Positions 1 through 7,309 of a DNA stretch of 16,166 nucleotides are shown one piece after another (the stretch's first letter is position 1; the number at the start of each line of letters is the position of its first letter). Both the position numbers and the translations under genes were made by a program. The stretch lies in the NCBI GenBank assembly GCA_964423875.1, contig CAYRGS010000083.1, forward strand, positions 1 to 16,166, given 5' to 3'. Origin of the DNA: CAYRGS01 sp964423875. GTDB lineage: Bacteria; UBA8248; JACPRG01; G963555815. A model generated the notes under the pieces. It did not search any database. It saw nothing but the letters and a program-made list of their open reading frames with translations, and was not told where the DNA came from.

Positions 1-2239
1 ACGGGACGCCCACGGCGTCGCAGACCGCGTTGGCGATGGCGGCGGCCGTCGGCGCGAGGGCCGGCTCCCCCACGCCCTTGGCCCCGAACGGCCCGTCCGG
101 GTGGGGGACCTCGACGACCCGGGCCGTCAGGTCCGGAACGTCCAGCGTCGAGCATATGTGATAGTCGACGAGCGTGGGGTTGAGAAACTTCCCCTCGTCA
201 AGCACGACCTCCTCGATCAGCGTGCAGCCCAGGCCCATGGCCAAGGCGCCTTCGAGCTGTTGCTCGCAGGTCTTGGGGTTGATGGCCCGGCCCACGTCAT
301 GTGCGGCGACCAGGCGCAGGACCTTGACGGATCCGGTCTCCGCATCGACCTCGACTTCCGCGGCCTGGGCCCCGTACATCCAGAAGGGGACCGGACGGGT
401 CCCCTGCCCGGTTTCCGGATCGAGGGGTGTGGCGTCGTCCATGTGGTACTCCCCCCGCCCGAGGATGGGTCTTTCGCCGCGCGCGCCGAAGACGAGCCGG
501 CCGAGGGAGATGCTCCTTTCCGGCGATCCGTTGACCGATACCCGGTCGCCTTCCAGCGCGAGGTCCTCGGGCGCGGCCTCCAGGACTTGCGTCGCGAGAT
601 CGAGGATTTGACCCTTCGCGTCGGCCGCCGCCCTTTGCACGGCCAGCCCCATCGAGAAGGTCGTCCGGCTCGAGGTCGTGGACCGGTCATAGGGGGTCAC
701 GTCGGTGTCCGGCGTTGCCAGGTGGATCCGATCCGGGTCCAGGCCCAGCTCGGCGGCGGCGATCTGCGTCAGGATGGTGTGGGCGCCCTGGCCCACCTCC
801 ATGCTGCTCGTGAGCACCTGGACGGTTCCGTCCTCGTTGATCTTCAAAAACGCCGATGAGGCCGCGTAGGCGGTGGCCCCCCCTTTGTGCATGGCGGCGA
901 TCCCCCGGCCCCGGCCCGGCGGCTTCGGCGTCTCCCAGCCGATGGCCTCGGCGGCGGAGCGCAGAGACTCGCACACACCGACGCTCCTCAGGGTTTCGCC
1001 CGTGGAGGAGATATCTCCCTCGACGAAGGCGTTGCGAAGGCGAAGCTCCAAGGGATCGATTCCGAGCGCGCGGGCGATGTCGTCCATCTGGCGTTCCGAG
1101 GCCCACGTGACCTGCGGCATGCCGTAACCCCGGAAGGCGCCCGCTACCGGGTTATTGGTGTAGACGCAATAACTGTCGATCTTGAGGTGAGGAATACGGT
1201 ACGGGCCCGCCGAGGAATAACCGGCGTTGGTGGCGACGGTCGGACCTTTTTCGGTGTAAGCGCCGGTATCCCAGTAGACCCGGACCTCGCGCCCCAGCAG
1301 CAGACCGTCCCGCGTGACGGCCGTCTTCAGGTATTGGACGGTCGCATGCCGGATGAGGGTGGCCGTGAATGCCTCCTCTCGGGTGTACACGACGCCGACC
1401 GGCCGTCCGTTGGCGTGTAAGGCGAGCAGCGCCGCCAGGGGCTCTGCGTTCAGGCCCCCCTTTCCGCCGAACCCCCCGCCCACCGGCAGGGAGGTCACGC
1501 GGAGCTTCGTCATCGGGATATCGAAGGCGGCTGCCAAGTCCCGCCGGCAACGGTAGGGGGCGTCGTTGTGCGTCCAGACGACCAGCTTGCCGCCCGTCTC
1601 TTGCGCCATCGCGGCATGGACTTCCAGGGGGACGTGCTGGACGGGATGGCTGAAATACCGGTCGGTAAAGACCCGGTCCGCTTTTGAGACGGCCTCTTCG
1701 ATGTCTCCGCGACGCAGCTTGAAATAAGTGCAGATGTTGGTTCCGGTGACCGGGCGGCTGGCATTGTCCCGGACGTATGTCATCATCTCTTCGTGGACGA
1801 TGGGCGAATCCGGCAAGGCCGCTTTCTCCACGTCGCACACCACGGGCAGCTCTTCATAGTCGATCTCGATCCGTTCCAGGGCCTCCAAGGCGGCGTCCTC
1901 GTTTTCCGCCGCCACCGCCGCTACCGCTTCCCCCTGGAACCGCACCTTTTCCGCGGCGAGGACCGGCCGATCCAGGATGGAGGATCCGTACAGGCCCGGG
2001 TTGTCCCGGCCCGTCAGGACGGCGGTCACCCCCCGGACTTTCCGCGCCGCCGAGACGTCGATGCGCCGAATGCGCACGTGGGGGTAGGGACTCCGCAGGG
2101 CGCGGCCCACGAGCATTCCCGCCAGGCGAAAATCCGCCCCGTAAACGATCCGGCCGGTGGATTTGTCTTCCACGTCGACGCGGAGCAGCGAGCCGCCCAC
2201 GTCGCGGTCATCGGTCGGAATTTTGGAATTCGGTCCCAT
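1..2239 (-). CDS. Xanthine dehydrogenase-type molybdenum hydroxylase, large (Mo-binding) subunit, C-terminus cut by window edge
   Basis: Large catalytic subunit of the xanthine oxidase family, which hydroxylates purines, other N-heterocycles or aldehydes at a Mo-molybdopterin cytosine dinucleotide centre. The frame is open for 746 codons from the ATG at 2239 to the window edge; the family is usually 750 to 800 residues, so only the tail is missing. Visible motifs are the N-terminal hammerhead start (VGGSLLRVD, residues 14-22), QHVPLE (201-206), GGGFGGK (254-260), AFRGYG (368-373), MEVGQGAHT (480-488) and GAKGVGE (719-725), whose last Glu is the expected catalytic base. AFRGYG fits the xanthine dehydrogenase type and not the Cys-containing active-site loop of form I CO dehydrogenase. 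No 2Fe-2S or FAD subunit gene lies upstream in the window; partners may lie to the left or elsewhere. The ribosome-binding site is weak (GGA about 12 bases upstream). The 176-base spacer before it shows nothing else I can support. The substrate cannot be told from sequence. Confidence 0.93.
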   Translation of the reverse strand, partial: MGPNSKIPTDDRDVGGSLLRVDVEDKSTGRIVYGADFRLAGMLVGRALRSPYPHVRIRRIDVSAARKVRGVTAVLTGRDNPGLYGSSILDRPVLAAEKVRFQGEAVAAVAAENEDAALEALERIEIDYEELPVVCDVEKAALPDSPIVHEEMMTYVRDNASRPVTGTNICTYFKLRRGDIEEAVSKADRVFTDRYFSHPVQHVPLEVHAAMAQETGGKLVVWTHNDAPYRCRRDLAAAFDIPMTKLRVTSLPVGGGFGGKGGLNAEPLAALLALHANGRPVGVVYTREEAFTATLIRHATVQYLKTAVTRDGLLLGREVRVYWDTGAYTEKGPTVATNAGYSSAGPYRIPHLKIDSYCVYTNNPVAGAFRGYGMPQVTWASERQMDDIARALGIDPLELRLRNAFVEGDISSTGETLRSVGVCESLRSAAEAIGWETPKPPGRGRGIAAMHKGGATAYAASSAFLKINEDGTVQVLTSSMEVGQGAHTILTQIAAAELGLDPDRIHLATPDTDVTPYDRSTTSSRTTFSMGLAVQRAAADAKGQILDLATQVLEAAPEDLALEGDRVSVNGSPERSISLGRLVFGARGERPILGRGEYHMDDATPLDPETGQGTRPVPFWMYGAQAAEVEVDAETGSVKVLRLVAAHDVGRAINPKTCEQQLEGALAMGLGCTLIEEVVLDEGKFLNPTLVDYHICSTLDVPDLTARVVEVPHPDGPFGAKGVGEPALAPTAAAIANAVCDAVGVP

Positions 2240-2415
2240 GGGATGTTCTGATCCGAGAGAGAGGCGCTTCCCTGTTCCGGCGGCGGTTTTGGGTGATCGA
2301 GACTCGGGACGGTCCGGCAAAGCAACGCGGGTAGTATACACGAAGGTCCGTTCTCCCCCGGAACGCGGCCTCCGCATCCCGGGGGAGAGCCGGAGGGGGA
2401 GGGGCCCGTCGCGAA

Positions 2416-3606
2416 TCAGGCCAGCAGGTTCAGACACAACGTGGCGTAAATCTTGATCGTATCGATGTAGTCTTCGAGGCTCTGGTGTTCGTTCGGGCCG
2501 CTGTCGAAACTCTTGAGGCAGAACTTGGCCGTCGGGATGCCGGCCTCGACTCTCAGGAAGCGAGCGTCGCTGGTGCTCATCACCCCACCGATCCCAATGG
2601 GCTCCTTTCTCACCTCCTCGTAGGCCCGTTGGAGGGCCTGAACAATGGGTTCATCCGGATGGATGGTGGAGGGCGAGCCCTCGAGGTGGACGGAGAGGTC
2701 CGCGCGGAAACCCGGATCTTCGGCCCGGAGGCGGTCGAGAACGGCCCGCACGTCAGTGAGCACGTTGTCCGTCGTCTGCCCCGGAAGCGTGCGGCAGTCG
2801 CAGCGGATGACGCACCGGTCGGCGCAGATCGTGTCGGAGAATCCAGCGTTGAACCGGTTGACACTCAGCAGGGGCGCGCCCGGGACGAAGGCATGGGGCT
2901 CCCACCCGGTAAACTCCATCCGCCGCAGCGATTCCACCGCCTTCATCGCCTGATAGATCGCGTTCACCCCCTTTTCCTGGCGGGTGGTGTGTGCGCCGAC
3001 GCCGTATACGGTCACGTCAAACAGGACGATTCCCCGGTGGCCGATTTCCACCTTGACCGGACGATCCGACTCCGTGTAGACGCCGTAGTCGGCCCCGATC
3101 ATCCCTTGCTCGACCATCACCTTGATCCCCTTGTAGCCGAACTGAAGCTCGTCCGCCGTCTGGGTCAGGAGGATGTCCCCGCGTAGCTTGACGCCGCAGG
3201 CCTTCAGGGTCCGGACGGCGAACAGGGCCGCGGCCAGCCCCACTTTCATGTTGTTCGAGCCGATGCCCCAGAGATGGCCATCGTGGATCTCTCCGGAAAG
3301 CGGTGGGTGCGTCCAGTTCGATTCGTCGCCGGGGTGGACGGTGTCGAGGTGGGAGTTGAAAAGGAGGACCGGCGTCCCTTCCGACCCGCGAAGCCGGCCG
3401 CGATTGCTCACGCGGAGGGGGTGCGGCTCGATCTGGTCCACTTCCATTCCGAGTTTTAGCATGATCTCGGCGCAGAAGTCGGCAACCTCTTTTTCGTTTC
3501 CGGGGGGATTGAAGCTGGGGATGCGAACCAGGTCCTGGAAAAGCCCGACGGCCTCGTCTCTGAGCTCGTCGACTTTCCGCCGGACAGTCTCCTTCAACGA
3601 ATCCAT
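2416..3606 (-). CDS. M20-family metallohydrolase (ArgE/DapE-like) with atypical metal-site residues
   Basis: A 396-residue protein with the M20 fold: an N-terminal catalytic half with HLDTV (86-90), the dimerisation insert with GAHTTR (204-209), then SDARF (346-350) and a final His in NEHQSLEDY (372-380). Relatives are cytosolic di-zinc deacylases, carboxypeptidases or N-carbamoyl hydrolases. Two ligand sites depart from the family. The bridging Asp normally in a DMKG context is Asn119 (SNNMKV, 117-122). The usual paired Glu (DEE/ADEEVG) reads ADELQFGYKG (151-160), so aligning GYKG without gaps places Leu-Gln at the Glu-Glu positions. The first His, Asp88 and the last His are kept. The frame is intact and GGAG lies 9 bases before the ATG, so it is expressed-looking and not obviously decayed. 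It sits between the ACMSD-like gene and the Mo hydroxylase. Either its metal site is altered or it has another role; substrate unknown. Confidence 0.88.
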   Translation of the reverse strand: MDSLKETVRRKVDELRDEAVGLFQDLVRIPSFNPPGNEKEVADFCAEIMLKLGMEVDQIEPHPLRVSNRGRLRGSEGTPVLLFNSHLDTVHPGDESNWTHPPLSGEIHDGHLWGIGSNNMKVGLAAALFAVRTLKACGVKLRGDILLTQTADELQFGYKGIKVMVEQGMIGADYGVYTESDRPVKVEIGHRGIVLFDVTVYGVGAHTTRQEKGVNAIYQAMKAVESLRRMEFTGWEPHAFVPGAPLLSVNRFNAGFSDTICADRCVIRCDCRTLPGQTTDNVLTDVRAVLDRLRAEDPGFRADLSVHLEGSPSTIHPDEPIVQALQRAYEEVRKEPIGIGGVMSTSDARFLRVEAGIPTAKFCLKSFDSGPNEHQSLEDYIDTIKIYATLCLNLLA

Positions 3607-3691
3607 GTCGGTTATCTCCGCGTCAGGGATAAGGATGGGCGGGCGGGTTCGCCCTTTTTCTTCATGGCCGCAACGGGTCCCGCGGGCGGGC

Positions 3692-3708
3692 GGGGGGGGG
3701 GGGGGGGG
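3692..3708 (+). repeat. G17 homopolymer tract in the spacer upstream of the M20 gene
   Basis: Seventeen consecutive G on the plus strand (C17 on the transcribed-sense strand), with further G-rich sequence on its left (CGCGGGCGGGC). It lies in the 130-base spacer between the stop of the ACMSD-like gene (3737) and the ATG of the M20 gene (3606), about 86 to 102 bases upstream of that ATG. Long G tracts slip during replication and can change promoter spacing or form quadruplexes; they are also a common place for read or assembly error, so the exact length is unsure. Confidence 0.9.
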
Positions 3709-3736
3709 CGAGGCGAGCCGGGTGCCGGGCTGACGT

Positions 3737-4735
3737 CTACAGTTTCAGGAGTCCGACCGCGTTGCCGCCCAGGATCTTCTCGCGCGCCGGGCCTTCCGGG
3801 ACGACGCGGCGCACTTGTTCGACGCAGCCGAAATCCGCCATGTCGAAGGGATAGTCGCTTCCCAGGTAGACGTGGTCCTCTCCGACGGTCTCGATCAGAA
3901 ATTTCAGCGCCGGGTCCCAGTGGGTGATGTTGTCGAACCACACCTGCGCCAGGTAGGCGCTGGGTTCTTTGGGTGCGAGCTTTCGGGCATCCGGGCGCTC
4001 GCTGTAGCCATGGTCCAGGCGCCCCCGGATATAGGGGTACTGCCCGCCCGCGTGAACCAGACAGACCTTCAGCTTCGGGTGGCGCTCGAACACCCCCCCG
4101 AGGAGCATCCGGGCGACGGCGATCGTCGTCTCCAGCGGGTTGCCGATGAGGTTGGTCAGGTAATAGTCCTGGTACCGTTCCTTTCCCGCCGTATCGTGGG
4201 GATGCAAAAACAACGGCACGTCCAGCGCCTCCAGCCGGTCATAAAAAGGCTCATAGACCGGGTGGTCCAGGTCTCGGCCACCGAAGTTGGTCTGAATCAT
4301 CACGCCCTTGTGGCCCAGGGTCCGCACGGCGTACTCGAGTTCCGCGATTCCCAGACTCACGTCCTGAAGGGGAATCGTCGCCAGGGCGGCGAAGCGATCC
4401 GGGTGCTGCGCGGCCATCTCGGTCATGGCCTCGTTCTGGATTCGGGAGAGCCGGACGGCGTCTTCGCCTTCGGCCCAGGCGTGATAGGTGAGCGGAGAGG
4501 CGGACAGGACGGAGAGGTCTATCCCCATGCGGTCCATGTCGGCCAGTTTGGTTTTGATGTCCGCCATGCCCGGTTTGAAATCCGTAGGAAACTTCTTCCG
4601 GTTCACCTCGGCGGATTCGGGTCCCTGAAAATCCGTTCCCGCACCGCTTGGGTAGCGGGGCTTCAACTCGGCGGCCAGGTGCTCGGCCTCGGCCACGAGG
4701 ATGTGTGAATGCGCGTCGATGACGGACTGGCTCAT
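3737..4735 (-). CDS. ACMSD-like amidohydrolase (Amidohydro_2 family decarboxylase/hydrolase)
   Basis: A 332-residue TIM-barrel metal-dependent hydrolase of the Amidohydro_2 family, the family of 2-amino-3-carboxymuconate-6-semialdehyde decarboxylase and gamma-resorcylate-type decarboxylases. Ligand motifs occur in order: DAHSH (His9, His11), LHPHD (178 region), VHAGGQYPY (His228) and LGSDYPFD (Asp294). The GSDYPF motif with the active-site HPHD is typical of the ACMSD branch, so decarboxylation of an aromatic or unsaturated acid is the leading guess, with hydrolysis as the alternative. Length and both termini look complete (ends GNAVGLLKL, stop TAG). AGAGGA lies about 7 bases before the ATG. 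It is followed by the M20 gene after a 130-base spacer with a G17 tract, and is probably co-transcribed with it and the Mo hydroxylase. The upstream neighbour is the astB remnant, so a promoter should lie in 4736-4943, where I see no convincing boxes. Confidence 0.9.
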   Translation of the reverse strand: MSQSVIDAHSHILVAEAEHLAAELKPRYPSGAGTDFQGPESAEVNRKKFPTDFKPGMADIKTKLADMDRMGIDLSVLSASPLTYHAWAEGEDAVRLSRIQNEAMTEMAAQHPDRFAALATIPLQDVSLGIAELEYAVRTLGHKGVMIQTNFGGRDLDHPVYEPFYDRLEALDVPLFLHPHDTAGKERYQDYYLTNLIGNPLETTIAVARMLLGGVFERHPKLKVCLVHAGGQYPYIRGRLDHGYSERPDARKLAPKEPSAYLAQVWFDNITHWDPALKFLIETVGEDHVYLGSDYPFDMADFGCVEQVRRVVPEGPAREKILGGNAVGLLKL

Positions 4736-4943
4736 GGAGATTCCTCTTGGAAGTCGAGCGGGGTGGAACCGGACTACGGGGACGGCGGTCGGGCGCCCCC
4801 ACCGGGCAGAGAAGGGATCCGCAGGCTCGTTTGCCGTTGCCGTATTCTCGGGGCTTTATTTTTTCCGATCGGGCTGGTTCAGTCAAATGGGCGATTCCTA
4901 GGGCGGGGCCGATGTGGACGATTGTACAAAAAGTTCGGGCTGG

Positions 4944-5490
4944 TTACTGAAACCGGTAGATGGAGCCCAGTTTCAGAATTCGGGTCAATTCATCGAGTGC
5001 GCTCCGGCTTTCTTCCGCCAGGCTCGGGTCGGCTAGGTCATCGGGATGCAGACGGTCGCGATAGTGCCGTTCGACCCAATCGACCAGCTCATCATAGCGT
5101 TAATCGGTCAGGAGTACTGATGGGTGAATTTTCGCAATTTCGGATTCAGTCAACGCCACCCGAAGTCGAAGGCAGGCGGGGCCCCTCCATTTTGCATGCT
5201 CTGGAGAATGTCCACAAATTGCACCGTTTGAATGGGGTTATCGTCTTGAACGATCTCTTCCAGAACTTTCCCCGCATTCTTGTTCTGTTCGCACTCCGTC
5301 GGCGCAATCAAGCATATCGTGCCTTCCGGTAAGCTCACCAACTGGCTATTGAAGAAATAGGTTTCTACCGCTTCAATGAGGGGGAGTCGGTCGGGGCCGA
5401 TTTCGATGAGAGCGAGCTTGTCCTCGGAGCAGCGCGCAAATTTGCCTTCAATTCATCAACGACCGCCGCTCTCTTCCTCTTTCAGCTTCA
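4944..5490 (-). pseudogene. astB: Decayed 3' part of astB (N-succinylarginine dihydrolase)
   Basis: The remnant matches the last third of AstB, the second enzyme of the arginine succinyltransferase pathway, which hydrolyses N2-succinylarginine to succinylornithine, NH3 and CO2. Recognisable blocks in order are LKANLRA, then ETYFFNSQLVSLPEGT and ECEQNKNAGK, DNPIQTVQFVDILQSMQNGG, then in another frame ACLRLRVALTE, DWVERHYRDRL, DLADPSLAEESR and LKLGSIYRFQ before TAA. These follow known AstB sequence almost residue for residue, including the Cys of PACLRLR that is the nucleophile. Lesions: a frameshift near 5430, a one-base loss in the G/C run near 5177-5187 just before that Cys, and an in-frame TAA at 5100-5102. 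The N-terminal two thirds, with the catalytic Glu and His, are absent: the M20 dipeptidase stop is at 5496 and the remnant begins directly after it. Its G+C is lower (about 50%) than the outer flanks. Certainly non-functional. Confidence 0.9.
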
Positions 5491-5495
5491 AAGGC

Positions 5496-6845
5496 TCAGT
5501 GTCCCAACGCGGTGAGTGCTGTCGCGCTCATTTTGATGCCGGTTATGAAGTGATCGATGCGTAGATGCTCATTCGGCCCGTGCTGGCCATTGTTCGGTTG
5601 GGCATACGGAACCCAGATGGTCGGTAGACCGAGCGTTTCGGTGAAGATGTCGTTGCCGAGGCTCCCGCCCAATGTGGGCTGAAGAACGGGCGGTGCTTCG
5701 AGGATCCCCTCCGCATGCATATTCTCAAAGGCATCGAGTACAGTTCGGACGAAGGGATTGTCGATCGGTGTCTTCGTTGGAGGATAGCTGGAGAACCGTG
5801 TCAGCGTGGCGTGGGAGACGCCCTGGGCCTCGATATAGCCCTTGATTTTCCGGAAGGTATTTTCAGGCGTCATGTCTTTCACGAGGCGGGCATCGAGGTA
5901 GGCCGTCGCGTGGCCGGGAATGATGGTGGACTCCATCCCGCAGTCGAAGCCTTCCAGTGTGAGGGTGGGTCGGAACATGAGCTTTTCATTCATCGAAAGA
6001 TTTTCAGGGCCGTAGAAGCGCTCGATACCCAGACTGCGCCGAATCTCCTCTTCGCAGGTGTTCATGTTACTCAGTGCTTGGCCCTCGAGGGGCGAGGGCG
6101 GCACGACATCATCATAGTATCCCGGAATCAACACCTCTCCCTCGGGCAACTTCATCGCATGGAGGAGGTGCACTAGATCCCAGGCGGGGTTGCGGATGAT
6201 CTCTCCGAAGTTCCCCGAGTGGACGTGCGCTCCGACTTCGTTTCGCACCGTGAGGCGCATTCTCAGGAGACCCCGAAATCCGAGAAACACCGTGGGTCGT
6301 CCACTGAAGTGGCGGGGGCCGTCCGAAGCGTAGAGCAGGTCCGCCTTCAATTCCTCCCGATGGGCTTCGGCGAAAGAGCGGAGGTTCTTCGAGCCCACCT
6401 CCTCCTCTCCTTCGAAGAGGAAAATGACCTTGACCGGGAGCTTTTCCATCTCATGAAGGGTACGGACGGCGAGGGCGTTTGCGAGAAGCTGCCCCTTGTT
6501 GTCCGTCGCCCCGCGTGCGTAGATACACTCGTTCCTCTCCACAGGCTCGAAGGGAGGCGTATCCCATTCTGAGAGGTCTCCCGGTTGTTTTACGTCGTAG
6601 TGTCCGTAGATGAGAACCCTTCGGGAGGCCGAGGGCGGGGAGAGGGCGCCGAGAACGACGGGATGTCCTCCCGTGGGGACAACGCGGGTTGCGACCCCCC
6701 AGCTTTCGAGCCAATTCCGCAAGTGCTCGGCGCATTCGGCCACGCCTTCGCCCGTGTAGCTCACACTCGGATGGCGGAGGAGATCTTTCAGCGCGTCGAG
6801 AAACTCACCTTTCTTACAATCGACGGCTTCGTAAACCTTTTTCAT
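5496..6845 (-). CDS. M20-family dipeptidase (carnosinase/CNDP2-like)
   Basis: An intact M20 metallopeptidase of 449 residues if started at the ATG at 6845; the frame stays open to another ATG at 6920, but the extra 25 residues do not look like family sequence. Numbered from 6845, the catalytic motifs are complete: GHYDV (81-85), RGATDNKG (111-118, bridging Asp), FEGEEEVGS (144-152, paired Glu), the dimerisation-domain AHVHSG (206-211), GGSLGNDIF (393-401) and GQHGPNEH (420-427, last His ligand). Length and order fit the dipeptidase branch (CNDP2, DUG1) and not ArgE/DapE. It is probably a cytosolic di-zinc enzyme releasing amino acids from dipeptides or N-acylated forms. The ribosome-binding site is weak at both starts. 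The gene is less G+C-rich than the outer genes, diverges from the FHA-protease gene, and its stop is 5 bases before the astB remnant. Confidence 0.9.
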   Translation of the reverse strand: MKKVYEAVDCKKGEFLDALKDLLRHPSVSYTGEGVAECAEHLRNWLESWGVATRVVPTGGHPVVLGALSPPSASRRVLIYGHYDVKQPGDLSEWDTPPFEPVERNECIYARGATDNKGQLLANALAVRTLHEMEKLPVKVIFLFEGEEEVGSKNLRSFAEAHREELKADLLYASDGPRHFSGRPTVFLGFRGLLRMRLTVRNEVGAHVHSGNFGEIIRNPAWDLVHLLHAMKLPEGEVLIPGYYDDVVPPSPLEGQALSNMNTCEEEIRRSLGIERFYGPENLSMNEKLMFRPTLTLEGFDCGMESTIIPGHATAYLDARLVKDMTPENTFRKIKGYIEAQGVSHATLTRFSSYPPTKTPIDNPFVRTVLDAFENMHAEGILEAPPVLQPTLGGSLGNDIFTETLGLPTIWVPYAQPNNGQHGPNEHLRIDHFITGIKMSATALTALGH

Positions 6846-7005
6846 TCGATCCCGCCATTCGGTGGCGGACGATCCAATCCTGGAAGTTCTCGAGATGGAT
6901 TGGAAAAGCGCGCGAAGCATCGCCCGTTCGATGAATGCCCGGTGTGACAGCGAAACTGACCATCCCTACAGGACCTTCAATTATAAGAGCGGTTCACGTC
7001 GCACG

Positions 7006-7128
7006 CTATGGACAGCCGCGGCGGATACCGTCCAATGCCGCAATCGCGGCCTGAGTATCCAAACCTTTTTGCATTGGTACAATAAACTCTTCGACTCTTT
7101 TGACGGACGATGGGGCAAAAAGATTCAT
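7006..7128 (-). CDS. Possible small ORF or gene remnant, 40 residues
   Basis: An ATG at 7128 opens a 40-residue frame, beginning MNLFAPSSVKRVEEF and containing QKGLDTQAAIAALDGIRRG, ending at TAG 7006-7008. AAGGA lies 12 bases upstream, which is far for a ribosome-binding site, and an in-frame stop precedes it. The composition reads like a natural amphipathic protein rather than noise, but I recognise no family. It may be a real small gene ahead of the dipeptidase, a worn gene fragment, or chance. Confidence 0.2.
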   Translation of the reverse strand: MNLFAPSSVKRVEEFIVPMQKGLDTQAAIAALDGIRRGCP

Positions 7129-7295
7129 CGATGAACTGAATCCTTACCGTGAGTCAATCAATCTAAATAAATGAGATTCGGTGAACCGCACCTCAAGAGG
7201 GTCGAGATCCTGTTAAAAATCTCAACGGCCTAAGCTGAATCGAACAAGAAAGAGGATCCGACCCAAGAGCGCTCGAGAGGTCATGCCCCTGCCTC

Positions 7296-7302
7296 GGGAG
7301 GG
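7296..7302 (+). promoter_or_regulatory. Shine-Dalgarno site setting the FHA-protease start
   Basis: GGGAGGG ends 7 bases before the ATG at 7310. It picks that ATG over an earlier in-frame one at 7283, which has no such site. Confidence 0.65.
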
Positions 7303-7309
7303 ATTGACC

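Larger units (their letters stand above)
6846..7309. other. Divergent intergenic region, low G+C
   Basis: This spacer separates the minus-strand dipeptidase from the plus-strand FHA-protease gene and should hold both promoters. It is the poorest in G+C of the window (about 43% in 7141-7200), with AT-rich sequence around 7160-7175 (AATCTAAATAAATGAGA). I could not fix -35 or -10 boxes on either strand. Apart from the small possible frame at 7006-7128, the stretch shows no gene I recognise; some minus-strand segments read as plausible peptide in shifting frames, which could be the worn remains of another gene. Confidence 0.5.

Noticed and set aside
4870..4946. Ten-base direct repeat CGGGCTGGTT at about 4870 and 4937
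   Set aside because: Only two copies in the spacer after the astB remnant, one reaching into its stop codon, with no further symmetry; likely chance or local duplication.
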